Shown here piece by piece: positions 48,991 to 58,864 of a stretch of 64,000 bases of DNA. Origin of the DNA: Megalopta genalis. Lineage: Eukaryota; Arthropoda; Insecta; Hymenoptera; Halictidae. The notes under the pieces were generated by a model, which was not told the DNA's origin, ran no database searches, and saw only the letters and a program-made list of their open reading frames with translations. The stretch's first letter is position 1. Each line of letters begins with the position of its first letter. Where the stretch lies: positions 1,860,001 through 1,924,000 of the forward strand of contig NW_027476093.1 of NCBI RefSeq assembly GCF_051020955.1. Reading direction: 5' to 3'. The translations under genes and the position numbers were made by a program.

Positions 48991-49544
48991 TCGTCGCTCG
49001 TTTTCTCGTGTAAGAAGGAAATAAGGTCTCGAACGAGCCAATATTTTGTGAAGAAATTGCGAATTTATCGATAAATGCGATTTTACGATTTTCGTAAAAG
49101 ATAGCTAATTATTTCGAGTAATCCTTTGATATTTTTATTCTGGATTCACTCGACGCAGGAATATATGAGAAACTTTGTATACGAAACGAAACAAGGCGAA
49201 AGTAAAACTGCTGCTGTAAAGCTACGCTAATCATCTATAAACAAAGCTGTGCTAAACTAAGCTTTGTGCTGTGACAAGTAAACTGCGGATTTGATGCGTT
49301 CATGACAAAAATGAATAGGTCGAAAAAATGACGAAAATGATAAAAATGAAACTGCAGAAAGGAACAGAAAAATGTAAGGATATTAATACATTACGTTACT
49401 AAATAAAATACGTTAGGATGTTACAAGGATATTAATACATTACATTAAAATCACTATATTAAGTAATACATTACATTGAAATTAATTACATTACATTATC
49501 TTCAACTTATTACAATTATCGAAAGATACAATCTATTCTCAGAA

Positions 49545-49795
49545 AACCTATGTTTCTTACAATTAACTTGGACAATTTTAATCAGTTCAGTCATAAGCAC
49601 AGAAGCTCTTATGCTTCTCACAATCAATTTGAACAATTTTAATCAGTTCAGTCATAAGCACAGAAGCTCTTATGTTTCTTACAATAAACTTGAACAATTT
49701 TAACCAGTTCAGTCATAAGCACAGAAGCTCTTATGCTTCTTACAATCAACTTGAACAATTTTAATCAGTTCAGTCATAAGCACAGAAGCTCATCA
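49545..49795 (+). repeat. 61-bp minisatellite just upstream of the BH3 exon, 4 copies
   Basis: Units contain AACAATTTTAATCAGTTCAG and TCATAAGCACAGAAGCTC. The array ends about 155 bp before the exon acceptor. Confidence 0.93.
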
Positions 49796-49950
49796 AAGCA
49801 CCAAACAACGAATTAATAGCAATTACACTCCCTGGCATTTTTCAATCTTATGTCATCAAAGACCCATGATCCTCGATCGCGTTAACAAAGTATCTCTTCG
49901 ATCCCGAGAGTTCGCAATAACCTCGACAAATTCTTTGTTCCGTCGAACAG

Positions 49951-50378
49951 ATCGATTGCCGCGGCGAGCCGGCGACGGTTTCGGATCCCGAGAACATCCG
50001 GTGGTCCTGGTCGACTCGGACCTATCCCGTCTCCCGCTGCCGGACCTGGTGTTGTCTGCGGTCGAGCAGGTCGAGCAGCTTCCGGCCGCGACGCCCCAGG
50101 TGACTGTGTCCGCGCCGAGCAGCCCGACGAGGGACGCTGCCTTCCAGTTTCCGGAGTGCAGCAACGACGAGGCACCGGTGCCTAGCCCGAGGCCACGGCC
50201 GCGAAGACGCAGGCTCGTCTCGGAGGGCAGCGGAGCCGTGAAGAAGGGGCCCGTCGGCGAGCCGATCTGCAACAGTTGCTGCGGCCACTTCGGCCAGGCC
50301 TTCAACGAGAGCCAGTGGGCGAGCGTGGGTGCCAACCTCAGGAACATCGCCGACGACTTCCACGCATCCAAGACCAAG
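49951..50378 (+). CDS. Coding exon with BH3 motif (BMF/BIM-like BH3-only protein), internal exon
   Basis: Acceptor CGTCGAACAG before 49951 and donor AAG|GTCAGT after 50378 enclose 428 bases; after the split codon there are 142 full codons. Residue numbers assume joining to exon 1. Residues 48-145 are low-complexity, rich in Pro, Ser and Arg, with an acidic/hydrophobic stretch (VVLVDSDLSRLPLPDLVL, about 64-81) and a basic patch near 136-142. A Cys/His cluster (CNSCCGH, 153-159) precedes the BH3 helix at 172-183: V172, L176, I179, A180, D181 and F183 fill the h1, h2, h3, small, Asp and h4 positions. BH3-only proteins bind the groove of pro-survival Bcl-2 proteins, usually at mitochondria, and promote apoptosis. 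The core IADDFH resembles IADQFH of BMF. No canonical dynein-light-chain TQT motif is visible. The C-terminus must lie in later exons. A chance BH3-like helix cannot be excluded. Confidence 0.65.
50325..50360 (+). other. BH3 motif (VGANLRNIADDF)
   Basis: The twelve residues fit the BH3 pattern hydrophobic-x3-Leu-x2-hydrophobic-small-Asp-x-hydrophobic at every key position, with the invariant Leu and Asp both present. A Trp sits three residues before the first key hydrophobic, as BIM has near its h1 position. The match to the family is by eye. Confidence 0.65.
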
Positions 50379-50874
50379 GTCAGTGCACGATTTTTTAACG
50401 AATGTGGAATTTATCGTAACGGCGCTCTTTGAAAATGACGACACGGATTTTTACTCTTTGTTTGTTGGTATACTTGTAGGAACTGTACTAATAGGTAACG
50501 CGCGCAGTGATTTGTTGGCGTGTTATTTAGATGTAGAGAGTGTTCGAAAATAATTGGTCAATATTTGTGTGGTACAGAGGGTGCATTGTACTGAGTAAAA
50601 AAGAGTTAGGAAACGTAGGTCGAATGGTGAGAAGGGTGTTTTTGAGATATTAACATTTTTGTTTATGTGTATTATTTTTATATATGAATTGTCGGGTCAC
50701 TCAGTTTTTAATTTACGATTATTCGTGTCGTAAAGATACATTTATGAGTTGTTTGTTCGATTTATATTTTATTTATGGCAATCAGAATAAAGGGCTTATT
50801 GATATTTGTATAAACTGATGTAAAACAGCTGTTTTTTAGGCTTTGTAAAGACATAATATCTTTTTTCAAGTTGA

Positions 50875-51180
50875 ATATTGAATATTGAACATTTCAAATT
50901 GAATATTGAATATTGAATGTTTCAAATTGAACATTGAATATTGAATTTATCAAATTGAATATTGGATATTGAATGCTTCAAATTGAATATTGAATATTGA
51001 ATGTTTAAAATCGAATATTGAATATTGAACTTTTCAAATTGAATATTGAACTTTTCAAATTGAATATTGAACTTTTCAAATTGAATATTGAATTATTCAA
51101 ATTGAATATCGAATATTGGATTTCTCGTATTGAATATCGAATATTGAATTTTTCAAATTGAATATTGAATATTGAATAAT
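50875..51180 (+). repeat. TTGAATA-rich minisatellite
   Basis: About 300 bp of ATTGAATATTGAA units separated by TTTCAAA or close variants, with a variable period of roughly 20-30 bp. It follows the BH3 exon by 500 bp. Confidence 0.9.
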
Positions 51181-51935
51181 GACAGAATATCTTTATTTTT
51201 ACAATACCTTTTTTTAAAATTTTGCTATTAGAACGACAAAAAGCTCACATTATTCAATATTTTCATCAGTCTATAACGTAAATTTAAACAATACGTTTCG
51301 TAAATCTCGATAACTTATATACATACTAGAAATTCATTAAAAAAAACAGGAATTTTTTATTCTTTCTTTCATCCCAAAAATTTTAATATAAAATAAAAAT
51401 TCGTAACTGTACCAAATTAGTGTCTACAATATCTAAAAAAATACATATCATTTCGTCTACTTTTAGAAAAGTTATTCTGCTATAAAAGTTGCCCGAACAT
51501 TAACGAGAATCACTGTACATCGTATGTCAGAGTCACTTCAATTTTCTAACAACTGACATTCAACAAATTAGCAATGCTATCGATACCAAAAAATTCGACT
51601 ACACAATTTAAACATTCTATAACATCGTTCCCCCTGTTATAACTCGATATCTCGCTTCCAAGTATATCGAATTAATTATTAATTTCATTCTTGTCGCGAC
51701 AATGTCACCTTTTCGAAAAAGAAATGTGCAATATTTTGAACCAGCGTGACACAGCTGAGGATTTCAACGATTTTCTTCGATCAAACTTTTCGACATCAAG
51801 CTAATAAATTACTAATTATTAAGTAAGAAAATCAGTAATTAAGAAACCAGATTAAAACGCCTCGTTCCACAAAATCGAGTGAAATCCGAAATCTGTTCGC
51901 ATTTAACGTGCTCGCAATCTACACTTACACAACTA
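51181..51935. other. No feature recognised
   Basis: AT-rich; no further exon of the BH3 gene was identified here. Confidence 0.5.
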
Positions 51936-52520
51936 TTGGGTTGGCAACTAAGTAATTGCCGATTTCAGTTATAGATCTCTCTCACTCCCATTTTTATGAT
52001 ATCCGTAAATGTTATATTATAAAATTATTATTATTATTATTATTATGTTATTTTTTATTATCCGTGAATGTTAGCAACTGGACAAATTGAATGCAGCGGT
52101 CAAAGAAAAGCGAGCAGAATTAGTCAATCGTAAAGGTGTCATTTTCCAGCAGGACAATGCTAGGCCGCACACGTCTTTGTCCACTCGGCAAAAATTCATG
52201 GATATTGGTTGGGAATTGATGTTACACCCACCATATAGCCCTGATCTCGCGCCATCGGATTACCACTTGTTTCGATCCCTGGACAACTCCCTTCGTGGTA
52301 AAACTTTTAATGATGACGACGCTGTAAAATCTCACTTAACTCAGTTTTTGGCCGAAAAGGATCAGACTTTCTACGAACGTGGAATTTTCAAGTTGTCAGA
52401 GAGATGGCAAAAGGTCGTCGAACAAAATGGAAAACACATTACTGATTATACTTCATTCCAAGTAAAAAAAAATTTTTTATTTCATTGAACAAATCGGCAA
52501 TTACTTAGTTGCCAACCCAA
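51936..52520 (+). mobile_element. Internally deleted mariner element with perfect 30-bp inverted ends
   Basis: The two ends are inverted copies over 30 bases, beginning TTGGGTTGGCAACTAAGTAA, each next to a TA dinucleotide as expected for the mariner target duplication. The element is 585 bp, against about 1.3 kb for an intact mariner. It keeps 133 bp of 5' sequence and the last third of the transposase gene, so the HTH region and first catalytic Asp are lost. Intact ends mean it could still be moved by an enzyme supplied elsewhere. It lies downstream of the BH3 exon, in the same orientation. Confidence 0.92.
52069..52488 (+). pseudogene. Mariner transposase, C-terminal remnant (DD34D catalytic end)
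   Basis: The readable frame carries the second catalytic Asp in FQQDNARPHTS and the third in YSPDLAPSDYHLF, with 34 residues between them, the mariner DD34D signature. The segment ends at its natural TGA just inside the 3' inverted repeat. A TAG interrupts the frame at its left edge (about 52073), and everything N-terminal is deleted, so no active enzyme can be made. The rest of the frame has no stops, suggesting a fairly young insertion. Placement near the cecropia-type mariners is inferred from the inverted-end sequence only. Confidence 0.9.
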
Positions 52521-53375
52521 TATATTTTTAATTAGAACAACGATTCTACTTTTCACAATGTACAGTCTCATACCAACTATAATACCGAACAGAGCTCACT
52601 ACCATAACCGCGCGGGGCACACAAGTGTCGTCAATTTACAGCGACATGAAAAGCAGTATTAAAAATCCGGTGAACCGCGCGCGCATTTCGGTGGGGGCCG
52701 CGTAAAATCCAGTAAATAGAGAATGACTTCGTTTCCGCGTACCCTTCGTCGAGTTCCACCGTAAAACCGCCCCGCGAACGAGGATCGCGCGGCGTTACAT
52801 TTTTCAGGCCGCGTTTTTTTCGAGCCTTCGCTTGTCTCGCAAAGTGTTTACGACGCGAGGAGGTGCACAGGTGTAAGGCGCGCGGCGTAAAAATAATTGC
52901 GCGGAGCATGCTCGCTTCGCAATTCCGGCGGTCCACCCCCCGCCTCGTCCCCCCTTTTATTCGTCGTAAAGCCGCCCTTGCGCCGCCGCGGTTGTTATAA
53001 AACCCGGCCGAAACACGCAGATGCTCGAACCGCTCGCCCCGCGCGGCGCGAAGTCGTCGTTTCGCGCCTTTAATTTCTAAATTAATTTCGCACCGGGCGA
53101 ACGCGGAATTCCGGAGTTTGCCAGCTTTTTCGGGGAACATTCCGGGGATATTTGCTTTGGCAGAGAGAGAGAGAGGCTCGTATTTCACGCGGAGTCGTCG
53201 GACCGATCGAAAATTCCGTCGTATCTGTTCGCAGCCAATTCCGGAAAATCGATCTCGCCGGAAGACTCTGCCCACCCCCGTTCACCCCCCGCCCCCTAGA
53301 GCTGCGATACCGACGATTTAATGGTCTCACGAATGATTCAGTATCTCTCGTTTCGTGGCACCGTGTGCGGAGCCA

Positions 53376-53427
<52 letters not shown>

Positions 53428-54036
53428 GGCGCGGAAAGAGAGAAATTGGCGGCTGGAGTGGGTCAGCAGCCGGCGCCATAAACGCGAATTTAGTTATATC
53501 GGCGGCAGCGTCGTTGTCCCACGGGCGCAATAAATATCCGCTCGCCACCGTTAAGACGTCTAGTATCGCTCCCACTGTGTGCACGGCCCCCTTCGTGCCC
53601 CTTGGCCGGCCACTTCATCACGCTGGCTGGCCCCCCTTTCCCCCCACCCGCTCGCGATCACGAGGAACGCGCTCGCGATCAAATATGGATCGGCCTGGCG
53701 AAACGATGCGCTACTGATTTTACGACGCGAGCGCGCGTTCTCCGTTGTTGTTGCCGGAATGCATCGGGAACCGTGGATTGGAGACGGGGTTTGGAGCAGG
53801 GGGGACGAGGAATAGGAACGTCGACGGAGAGGGAATGCTTGATTTTATGGGCGGATTCTATCTACGTGCCGACGAGACTGCGATCCGTTGCGTCGGTATA
53901 CATAAATGGATTACGAAAATGTTGATGACAGAGGAGAGATGGAAGGATAGAGGGTCGTTTAATGGAGGTTGGCGATGTCAGGTGCGATCGGAAAGTATGT
54001 GTGATTAATTTATCGTGGAAGGAACGCCCGGGATAT
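52521..54036. other. No gene supported
   Basis: CpG-rich from 52.6 to 53.8 kb with many overlapping domain-free frames and a CT tract. Confidence 0.45.
53380..53424. repeat. CT microsatellite
   Basis: About 22 CT units. Confidence 0.95.
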
Positions 54037-54247
54037 GGTAAATTCGCTCCAATTGACGCTTAGATTGTGCACGAAAATGGAGAATTTGGGAAGAGGAGAT
54101 GCGATTGTTCGAGCCTTGGGGCTTTGTTTTTATAGTTATCGATTGTCGACGATTATAGAAACAAGGTTACAAAGTTGGAATAATGGTATCTCCTTTTTCC
54201 AAATTGTCCACTTTTGTGGACAATCTAAGCGTCAATTAGAGAGATAT
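54037..54247. mobile_element. Family-A MITE (54-kb cluster, unit 1)
   Basis: Left end GGTAAATTCGCTCCAATTG, right arm ending GTCAATTAGAGAGATAT. A 50-bp non-element tail (54250-54304) follows and is repeated after the next unit. Confidence 0.85.
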
Positions 54248-54249
54248 GT

Positions 54250-54625
54250 TTCTGCATCAGAGCTGATTTCGTTGCCTTCGAAATAAGTCACGTCGAAAGC
54301 GGTACAGTAAATTCTCTCAAATTGTTCCTCAGCCCTAACTAACACTCAGATTGTCTCCCTAATTGACGCTGACATTCTGTAGAAAAATTGACGATTTGGG
54401 AAGACGAGATACGATTGTTCGAGCCTTGGGGCTTTGTTTTTATGGTTATCGATTGACAATGATTATAGAAATAAGGTGCAAAGTTCGAATAATGGTATCT
54501 CCTTTTTCCAAATTGTCCACTTTCGTGGACAATCTAAGCGTCAATTAGAGAGATATTACTGTACCTGTTTATGCATCAGAACTGATTTCGTTGACTTCGA
54601 AATAAGTCACGTCGAAAGCGGTACG
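54250..54625 (+). repeat. ~320-bp tandem unit made of a MITE and its tail
   Basis: The tail GATTTCGTTG through GTCACGTCGAAAGCGGTAC occurs after the first and second MITE of the cluster, about 320 bp apart, so element plus flank were copied together. Confidence 0.8.
54305..54562. mobile_element. Family-A MITE (54-kb cluster, unit 2)
   Basis: Begins CAGTAAATTCTCTC and contains a second internal A start (GTCTCCCTAATTGACGCTG, about 54353). It and its tail repeat unit 1 with a period of about 320 bp. Confidence 0.85.
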
Positions 54626-54874
54626 GTAAATTTTCTCAGATTGTCTCCCTAACTGACGCTCAGATTGTCCACAAAAATGGACAATTTAGGAAGAGGAGAT
54701 ACGATTATTCGAGCCCTGCAGCTCGTTCTTATAATTGTTGACAGTCGGTAACTATAAAAACGAATTGTAAGGAATCGGATCGTAACGAATTGTAAGGATC
54801 GAACAATCGTATCTCCTCTTCCCAAACTGTACACTTTCTGCACAATCTGAGCGCCAGTTAGGGAGACACTACCG
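54624..54874. mobile_element. Family-A MITE (54-kb cluster, unit 3)
   Basis: Full-length palindrome with a duplicated left start. The centre has a small duplication (AATTGTAAGGA twice). Confidence 0.85.
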
Positions 54875-54887
54875 TATTTTCTTTGTA

Positions 54888-54930
54888 CAGTAATGTCTAC
54901 CTAATTGACGCTATTAGGGAGACATTACTG
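54888..54930. mobile_element. Family-A MITE reduced to its two ends (43 bp)
   Basis: CAGTAATGTCTACCTAATTG is followed within three bases by the right end to CATTACTG, with TA on each side. Nothing of the interior is left. Confidence 0.85.
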
Positions 54931-54943
54931 TACAAGGAAAATA

Positions 54944-55177
54944 CAATAATGTCTCCCTAACTGGCGCTCAGATTGTGCACAAAACAATTGAGGACAATTA
55001 TGGAGACAATTTGGGAAGAGGAGATACGATTATTCGCGCCTTTTAGCGCGTTTTTATAGTTGTTGGCGATCGATAACCATAAAAAACGAACCGCAAGACT
55101 CAAATTAATCGTGTCTCCTCTCCCAAAATTGTCCATTTTCATGGACATTCTGAGCGTCAATTAGAGAGACATTACAG
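54944..55177. mobile_element. Family-A MITE (54-kb cluster, unit 4)
   Basis: Palindrome with a small insertion in the left arm (ACAATTGAGGACAATTATGG). The right end reads CATTACAG and touches the Tc1-like fragment. Confidence 0.85.
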
Positions 55178-55482
55178 TAATTCGTTCTGGCATAGTTTCT
55201 ACTAATTTTCTGCAATAACCCACAGATATTTGTTCCCACTGTTCTTGAATTGTATTATGCAAATCTGTGATTGAAGTTGCTTGGGAATCATATAAATTCC
55301 AAAAAAGTCGTCTTTCTAGTAAACCCCATACATTCTCTATGGGATCGAGGTCCGGGCTCGTCGCCGGGCCAATCCAGAACAGAGAATTTGTTCAGTAACG
55401 AGCCAATATTTTTACACTTTTAACAGTGTGCTTAGGATCTCGGTCATGCATGGAAATTACATTTTTTTCTTCAAAAGACATA
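55178..55482 (-). pseudogene. Tc1-like transposase fragment between family-A MITE ends
   Basis: On the minus strand the frame shows HDRDPKHT, the second catalytic Asp region, and then SPDLDPIENVWGLLERR, the conserved block with the final catalytic Glu of Tc1 transposases. It runs on to a Tc1-like C-terminal tail containing CRKLVETMPERI. One in-frame TGA lies between the two motifs (about 55396). The N-terminal half is missing. Both sides abut family-A termini (CATTACAG left, CAGTAATG right), so either the A elements landed beside it or it was captured between their ends. Confidence 0.8.
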
Positions 55483-55527
55483 CAGTAATGTCTCCCTAAT
55501 TGACGCTCAGATTGTCCACGAAAATTG
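55483..55527. mobile_element. Family-A MITE, left end only
   Basis: CAGTAATGTCTCCCTAATTG through TTGTCCACGAAAATTG, then about 45 bases of unrelated sequence before the next A start. Confidence 0.75.
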
Positions 55528-55574
55528 CCAGAAATTCGCGAACATCCAACTGTTTTATCCTGCCCGAGGAAATA

Positions 55575-55807
55575 CAGTAATGTCTCTCTAATTGACGCTC
55601 AGATTGTCCACGAAAATGGACAATATTGGAAGAGCAGATACGATTATTCCGAGGCTTGTAGCTCGTTTCTTATAGTCGTTGCCAATTCTTCACCATAAAA
55701 AACGAACTTCAAGGCTCGAATAATCGTATCTCCACTTTCCAAATTGTCCATTTTTGCGAGCGTCAGTTAGGGAGACAATCCGAGCGTCAGTTAGGGAGAC
55801 ATTACTG
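55575..55807. mobile_element. Family-A MITE with duplicated right end
   Basis: Left end at 55575, normal centre. GAGCGTCAGTTAGGGAGACA occurs twice at the right end before CATTACTG. Confidence 0.85.
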
Positions 55808-55947
55808 TAATACTATAACGAGTGGCAAAAAGTTTCGGAACAACGTCAAATTGCGAACACTATCGACGAATAAATCGACCGACGTAAGAAGTTCCGCTTA
55901 ACTTGATTCAAAAACAATCTAAGCGTCAATTAGGGAGACAAAACTGT
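55808..55947 (+). mobile_element. Captured Tc1-like tip with family-A end (copy 2)
   Basis: Second copy of the segment at 46840-46985, containing GAGTGGCAAAAAGTTTCGGA and closing with the A terminus (CTAAGCGTCAATTAGGGAG) at 55947. It follows the A element 55575-55807 without a gap. Confidence 0.5.
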
Positions 55948-58864
55948 ACTCGGCGAGCTAGTCGCAATCCCACGTGGAATAGCTGACTTTCGCGCCGAAG
56001 CCGCGGCCTCCCTTCGCGCGTTTCTCTTAATTAGCGACGGGTTGCCCTTAATTAACGATTACCTATGATCACCACGAAAAAAATGCCTGTCCAAAGCCAA
56101 TATTATATTCTCTCTCCAAGCCATTCCTTTTAAGAAACAATTGCACAGCCCGAGAAAAAAGAAACAATAACATCGCCGGATACGCGTCCAAGTACAAACG
56201 CGTTGCGCTAACGATCTCTTCGCCATAAGATTCAACGCACCGGTAATAGACACTTAACCAGCAGAGAAACCGAACTAATCCCCGCCTCGATCGGTCGCAA
56301 CGGTATCTCTGGTCGGGTCGCAGCGGTAAGGACCGTAGTTTCTCCGAGGAGACGATTATTACGGTCGGTCGTTCTTTTCACCGCGCGTCGACGACGACAA
56401 AAGCGCGGAGGAGAGCCCTTCCACGGTTTTACGAGATTCCCCGTGATTTGCCGTGATGGCCGATTGAAAGAAAGAAGCCGAACGAGCCGCGCCGCGGGGC
56501 AAGAATGACGAGAACGAGTCTCGCAGCGTACGGGGGAGAGAAAGCGGGGCTGAAACGAGAGAAGGGAGAGAGGAACGTTCTGCGAGCGACGACGGGCAGG
56601 GCGTGTTCCTCTCTTTCATCCCGTTCTCGACTTTATTCGCTTTAAAGATCCTCGCCTCGGCGTTGATACCCAATCCTGGAACGTCTAATTATTGCCGGTT
56701 AAGTGGTGGTAATTGAAGGGTGCGAACGGACCCGTGAAATTGAAGAAATCCCGGCGCCTCCGCCTCGGCCGCTCGGCCGGCCTTCGGAGATATCCGACGC
56801 CGATCGGCTCCGCGATTCGGTTAATCCGGGGATCGGCTCGTCGACGATACGAATCGCGGCGAATTCTCCGCGGCATTGTTTCTCCCCGGGTGGATCTCCC
56901 CCCTCTGTTTGCGAGCCACCCTTCGTGTCGCGGGGCAGGGAACGCGTCGGATTAATCCGGCGACGAAGCTGCGTTCCGCCGGCGCATCGTCGAACGGATT
57001 CTTGTTTCGCCCCCCGCGATTTTCCGGATGTAGACGCGGATTTGTCCCTTATCGCCCGGCTCCTTTTCCCCATTCGCTTTTATATTTGCGGAGCTTGATA
57101 CGCGCGCCTTCGGGAGCATCGCGCGCGCGAGCGCGCCGCGCGGCAGCCGATCGTAACACGGGGAGGAGGATCGTAAAGCCGGAACTTCGTCTTAGAGTCA
57201 CTTTATACGGAATAGAAACTGAACACGGTATCACCGGCCACTCCTTTACTGCCAGTTTTACTGACAGTCGTACTGGCGCGCGCTTTTTCCGCGTGTACAC
57301 GCTTCGATGTTACCGCCGCCGCGGCCGGATCCAAGATTTTAGTGACTTTTTGACAAAAACCTAATTTTCTCATATCGATGTCCAGTCAATTTTGATTGCT
57401 TGTTAAATGTCCATTACCTTCGAAAGTGGAAACATTAATAAAAATGATCATAAGTTGTAATAGATACGACAATTTAGAGTTGAACATTTTGAAGGCTACA
57501 TTTGACGCCAAAAATATGCTCCTGTTTCTCGCAATGTCCCGACGAACCTAATTAACTTTTCCCTTTGCTTTCTTTTTTAGCATTAGGAGGCAATATTTCT
57601 CGTTAGGAAACAGTAGTTTAAATTAAGATTATCGTATCCTATATATGAAAAATATAATGTTTAATAAAATACAAGAAGTGTAGAAATTCTCTACATTCGA
57701 CAAGGAATATATTTTGACGCTCGAGGAATCACGGTTTCGGACAAACGGTATATTTTCAGGATACTTTCCTCTACATAATTCTGTAAAAGTTACAAACCAA
57801 GACGAACCAGATTGCAAATTATCACGTTTTAAATATATCAACGTTACGTTACTTCGAGGTTAAAGATATCGAAGATAATGTCTCTGTGTTCCAGTCGGTA
57901 TTACAAAACGCTTCTTCATCTGTAAATCGACGGATATTTACAATTTTTAATTATTCCATATAACGTGAAAAATATAAGTAAACGAAACAAACTTTGTAAC
58001 ATTACAATAGTAACGTACCTGGAATTACTAGTGAGTCCTCGTAACCAGTGTGGGTGCAATAAGGTACGCGTCCCAGAAAAAGTTCTCTGTATGCATTGCG
58101 TGTAGTTGGTAAATTTCAACAGTTCGAACTTTTGATAAAATATAGAGTACGTTAATTAATCTTATCATTTTGCTATTGTTTCAATAAATCCGCAGCTTCG
58201 CGCGCCAAAAATCGGCACGAATTTTCCGGAGGACCCGATAATTAATAAAATATAAATGAGAAGATAGAGAAGACGATAAAGCTGGCTAATAATGAGAGCC
58301 TACAAGCAAACTGCCTTATTAATTGCGAACAGAAGTTGCTCCGAATTCAGTAAAAAATCTCGAACAACATAGAAAATTCGACGCGGACTAAATCACAAAA
58401 CCATCAAATCACGCCGAACCGATTTTTCGTACTTAAAACAATTGCACAGAACTTTAACGTCGGAGAACCGGATAACGGAGGTTCTCCTGTAGACAATGAA
58501 GCACTTGGTGTCCGAAGAATTGCGGAAGGCAGTGCGCAGCGCGTGTAGGATCAACGAGGAACGGCCCGCGAGAAGTAAAAAGGCCTGGCGAAAGGGGGAG
58601 AGGGGGAGAGGGCTGCGATTGCACGAGATAATTGAAGATAATTCGCTCGGCCCGTGGCCACGGCTCGTGCTGCCATGCCCATTTAACTTTCACGTAAGGG
58701 GATGTGACCACTTAGCCGTTACATGCTCGCTTACTCTCCATGCATATGTAAAGCGGTGGCTTCCCATGACGAATGGCGAAAGACGGGGATCGCGGTCGTA
58801 ACTTTCGCGCGACGGCCTGTTGTTCCTCCGATCGGCTCGGCAGTCTCTGCCCGAATCCGAAATA
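55948..58864. other. No gene supported
   Basis: 56.3-57.3 kb is CpG-rich. A good-looking acceptor (CTTTCTTTTTTAG) ends at 57580, but in the BH3 gene's phase it would add one codon and stop, so it is not called as an exon. Confidence 0.4.

Larger units (their letters stand above)
23933..49950 (+). other. Large first coding intron (26,018 bp) of the BH3 gene
   Basis: Bounded by GTGAGT at 23933 and an AG preceded by a pyrimidine-containing tract (TTCTTTGTTCC) at 49950. It holds two minisatellites close to the exons (24.6-25.2 kb and 49.5-49.8 kb), tandem duplications, four family-C elements or ends in 26-28 kb plus 44.6 kb, family-B copies at 28, 32 and 35 kb, and many family-A elements including two mariner-capturing composites. 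No other protein-coding gene was found inside it on either strand. If the exon link is wrong, this is intergenic sequence. Confidence 0.45.

Noticed and set aside
50070..50120. Dynein-light-chain binding motif in the BH3 protein
   Set aside because: TPQVTV lacks the TQT core or a close variant.
57560..57590. Strong acceptor as the next exon of the BH3 gene
   Set aside because: In phase it adds His then TAG, which would end the protein without any tail; likely fortuitous.
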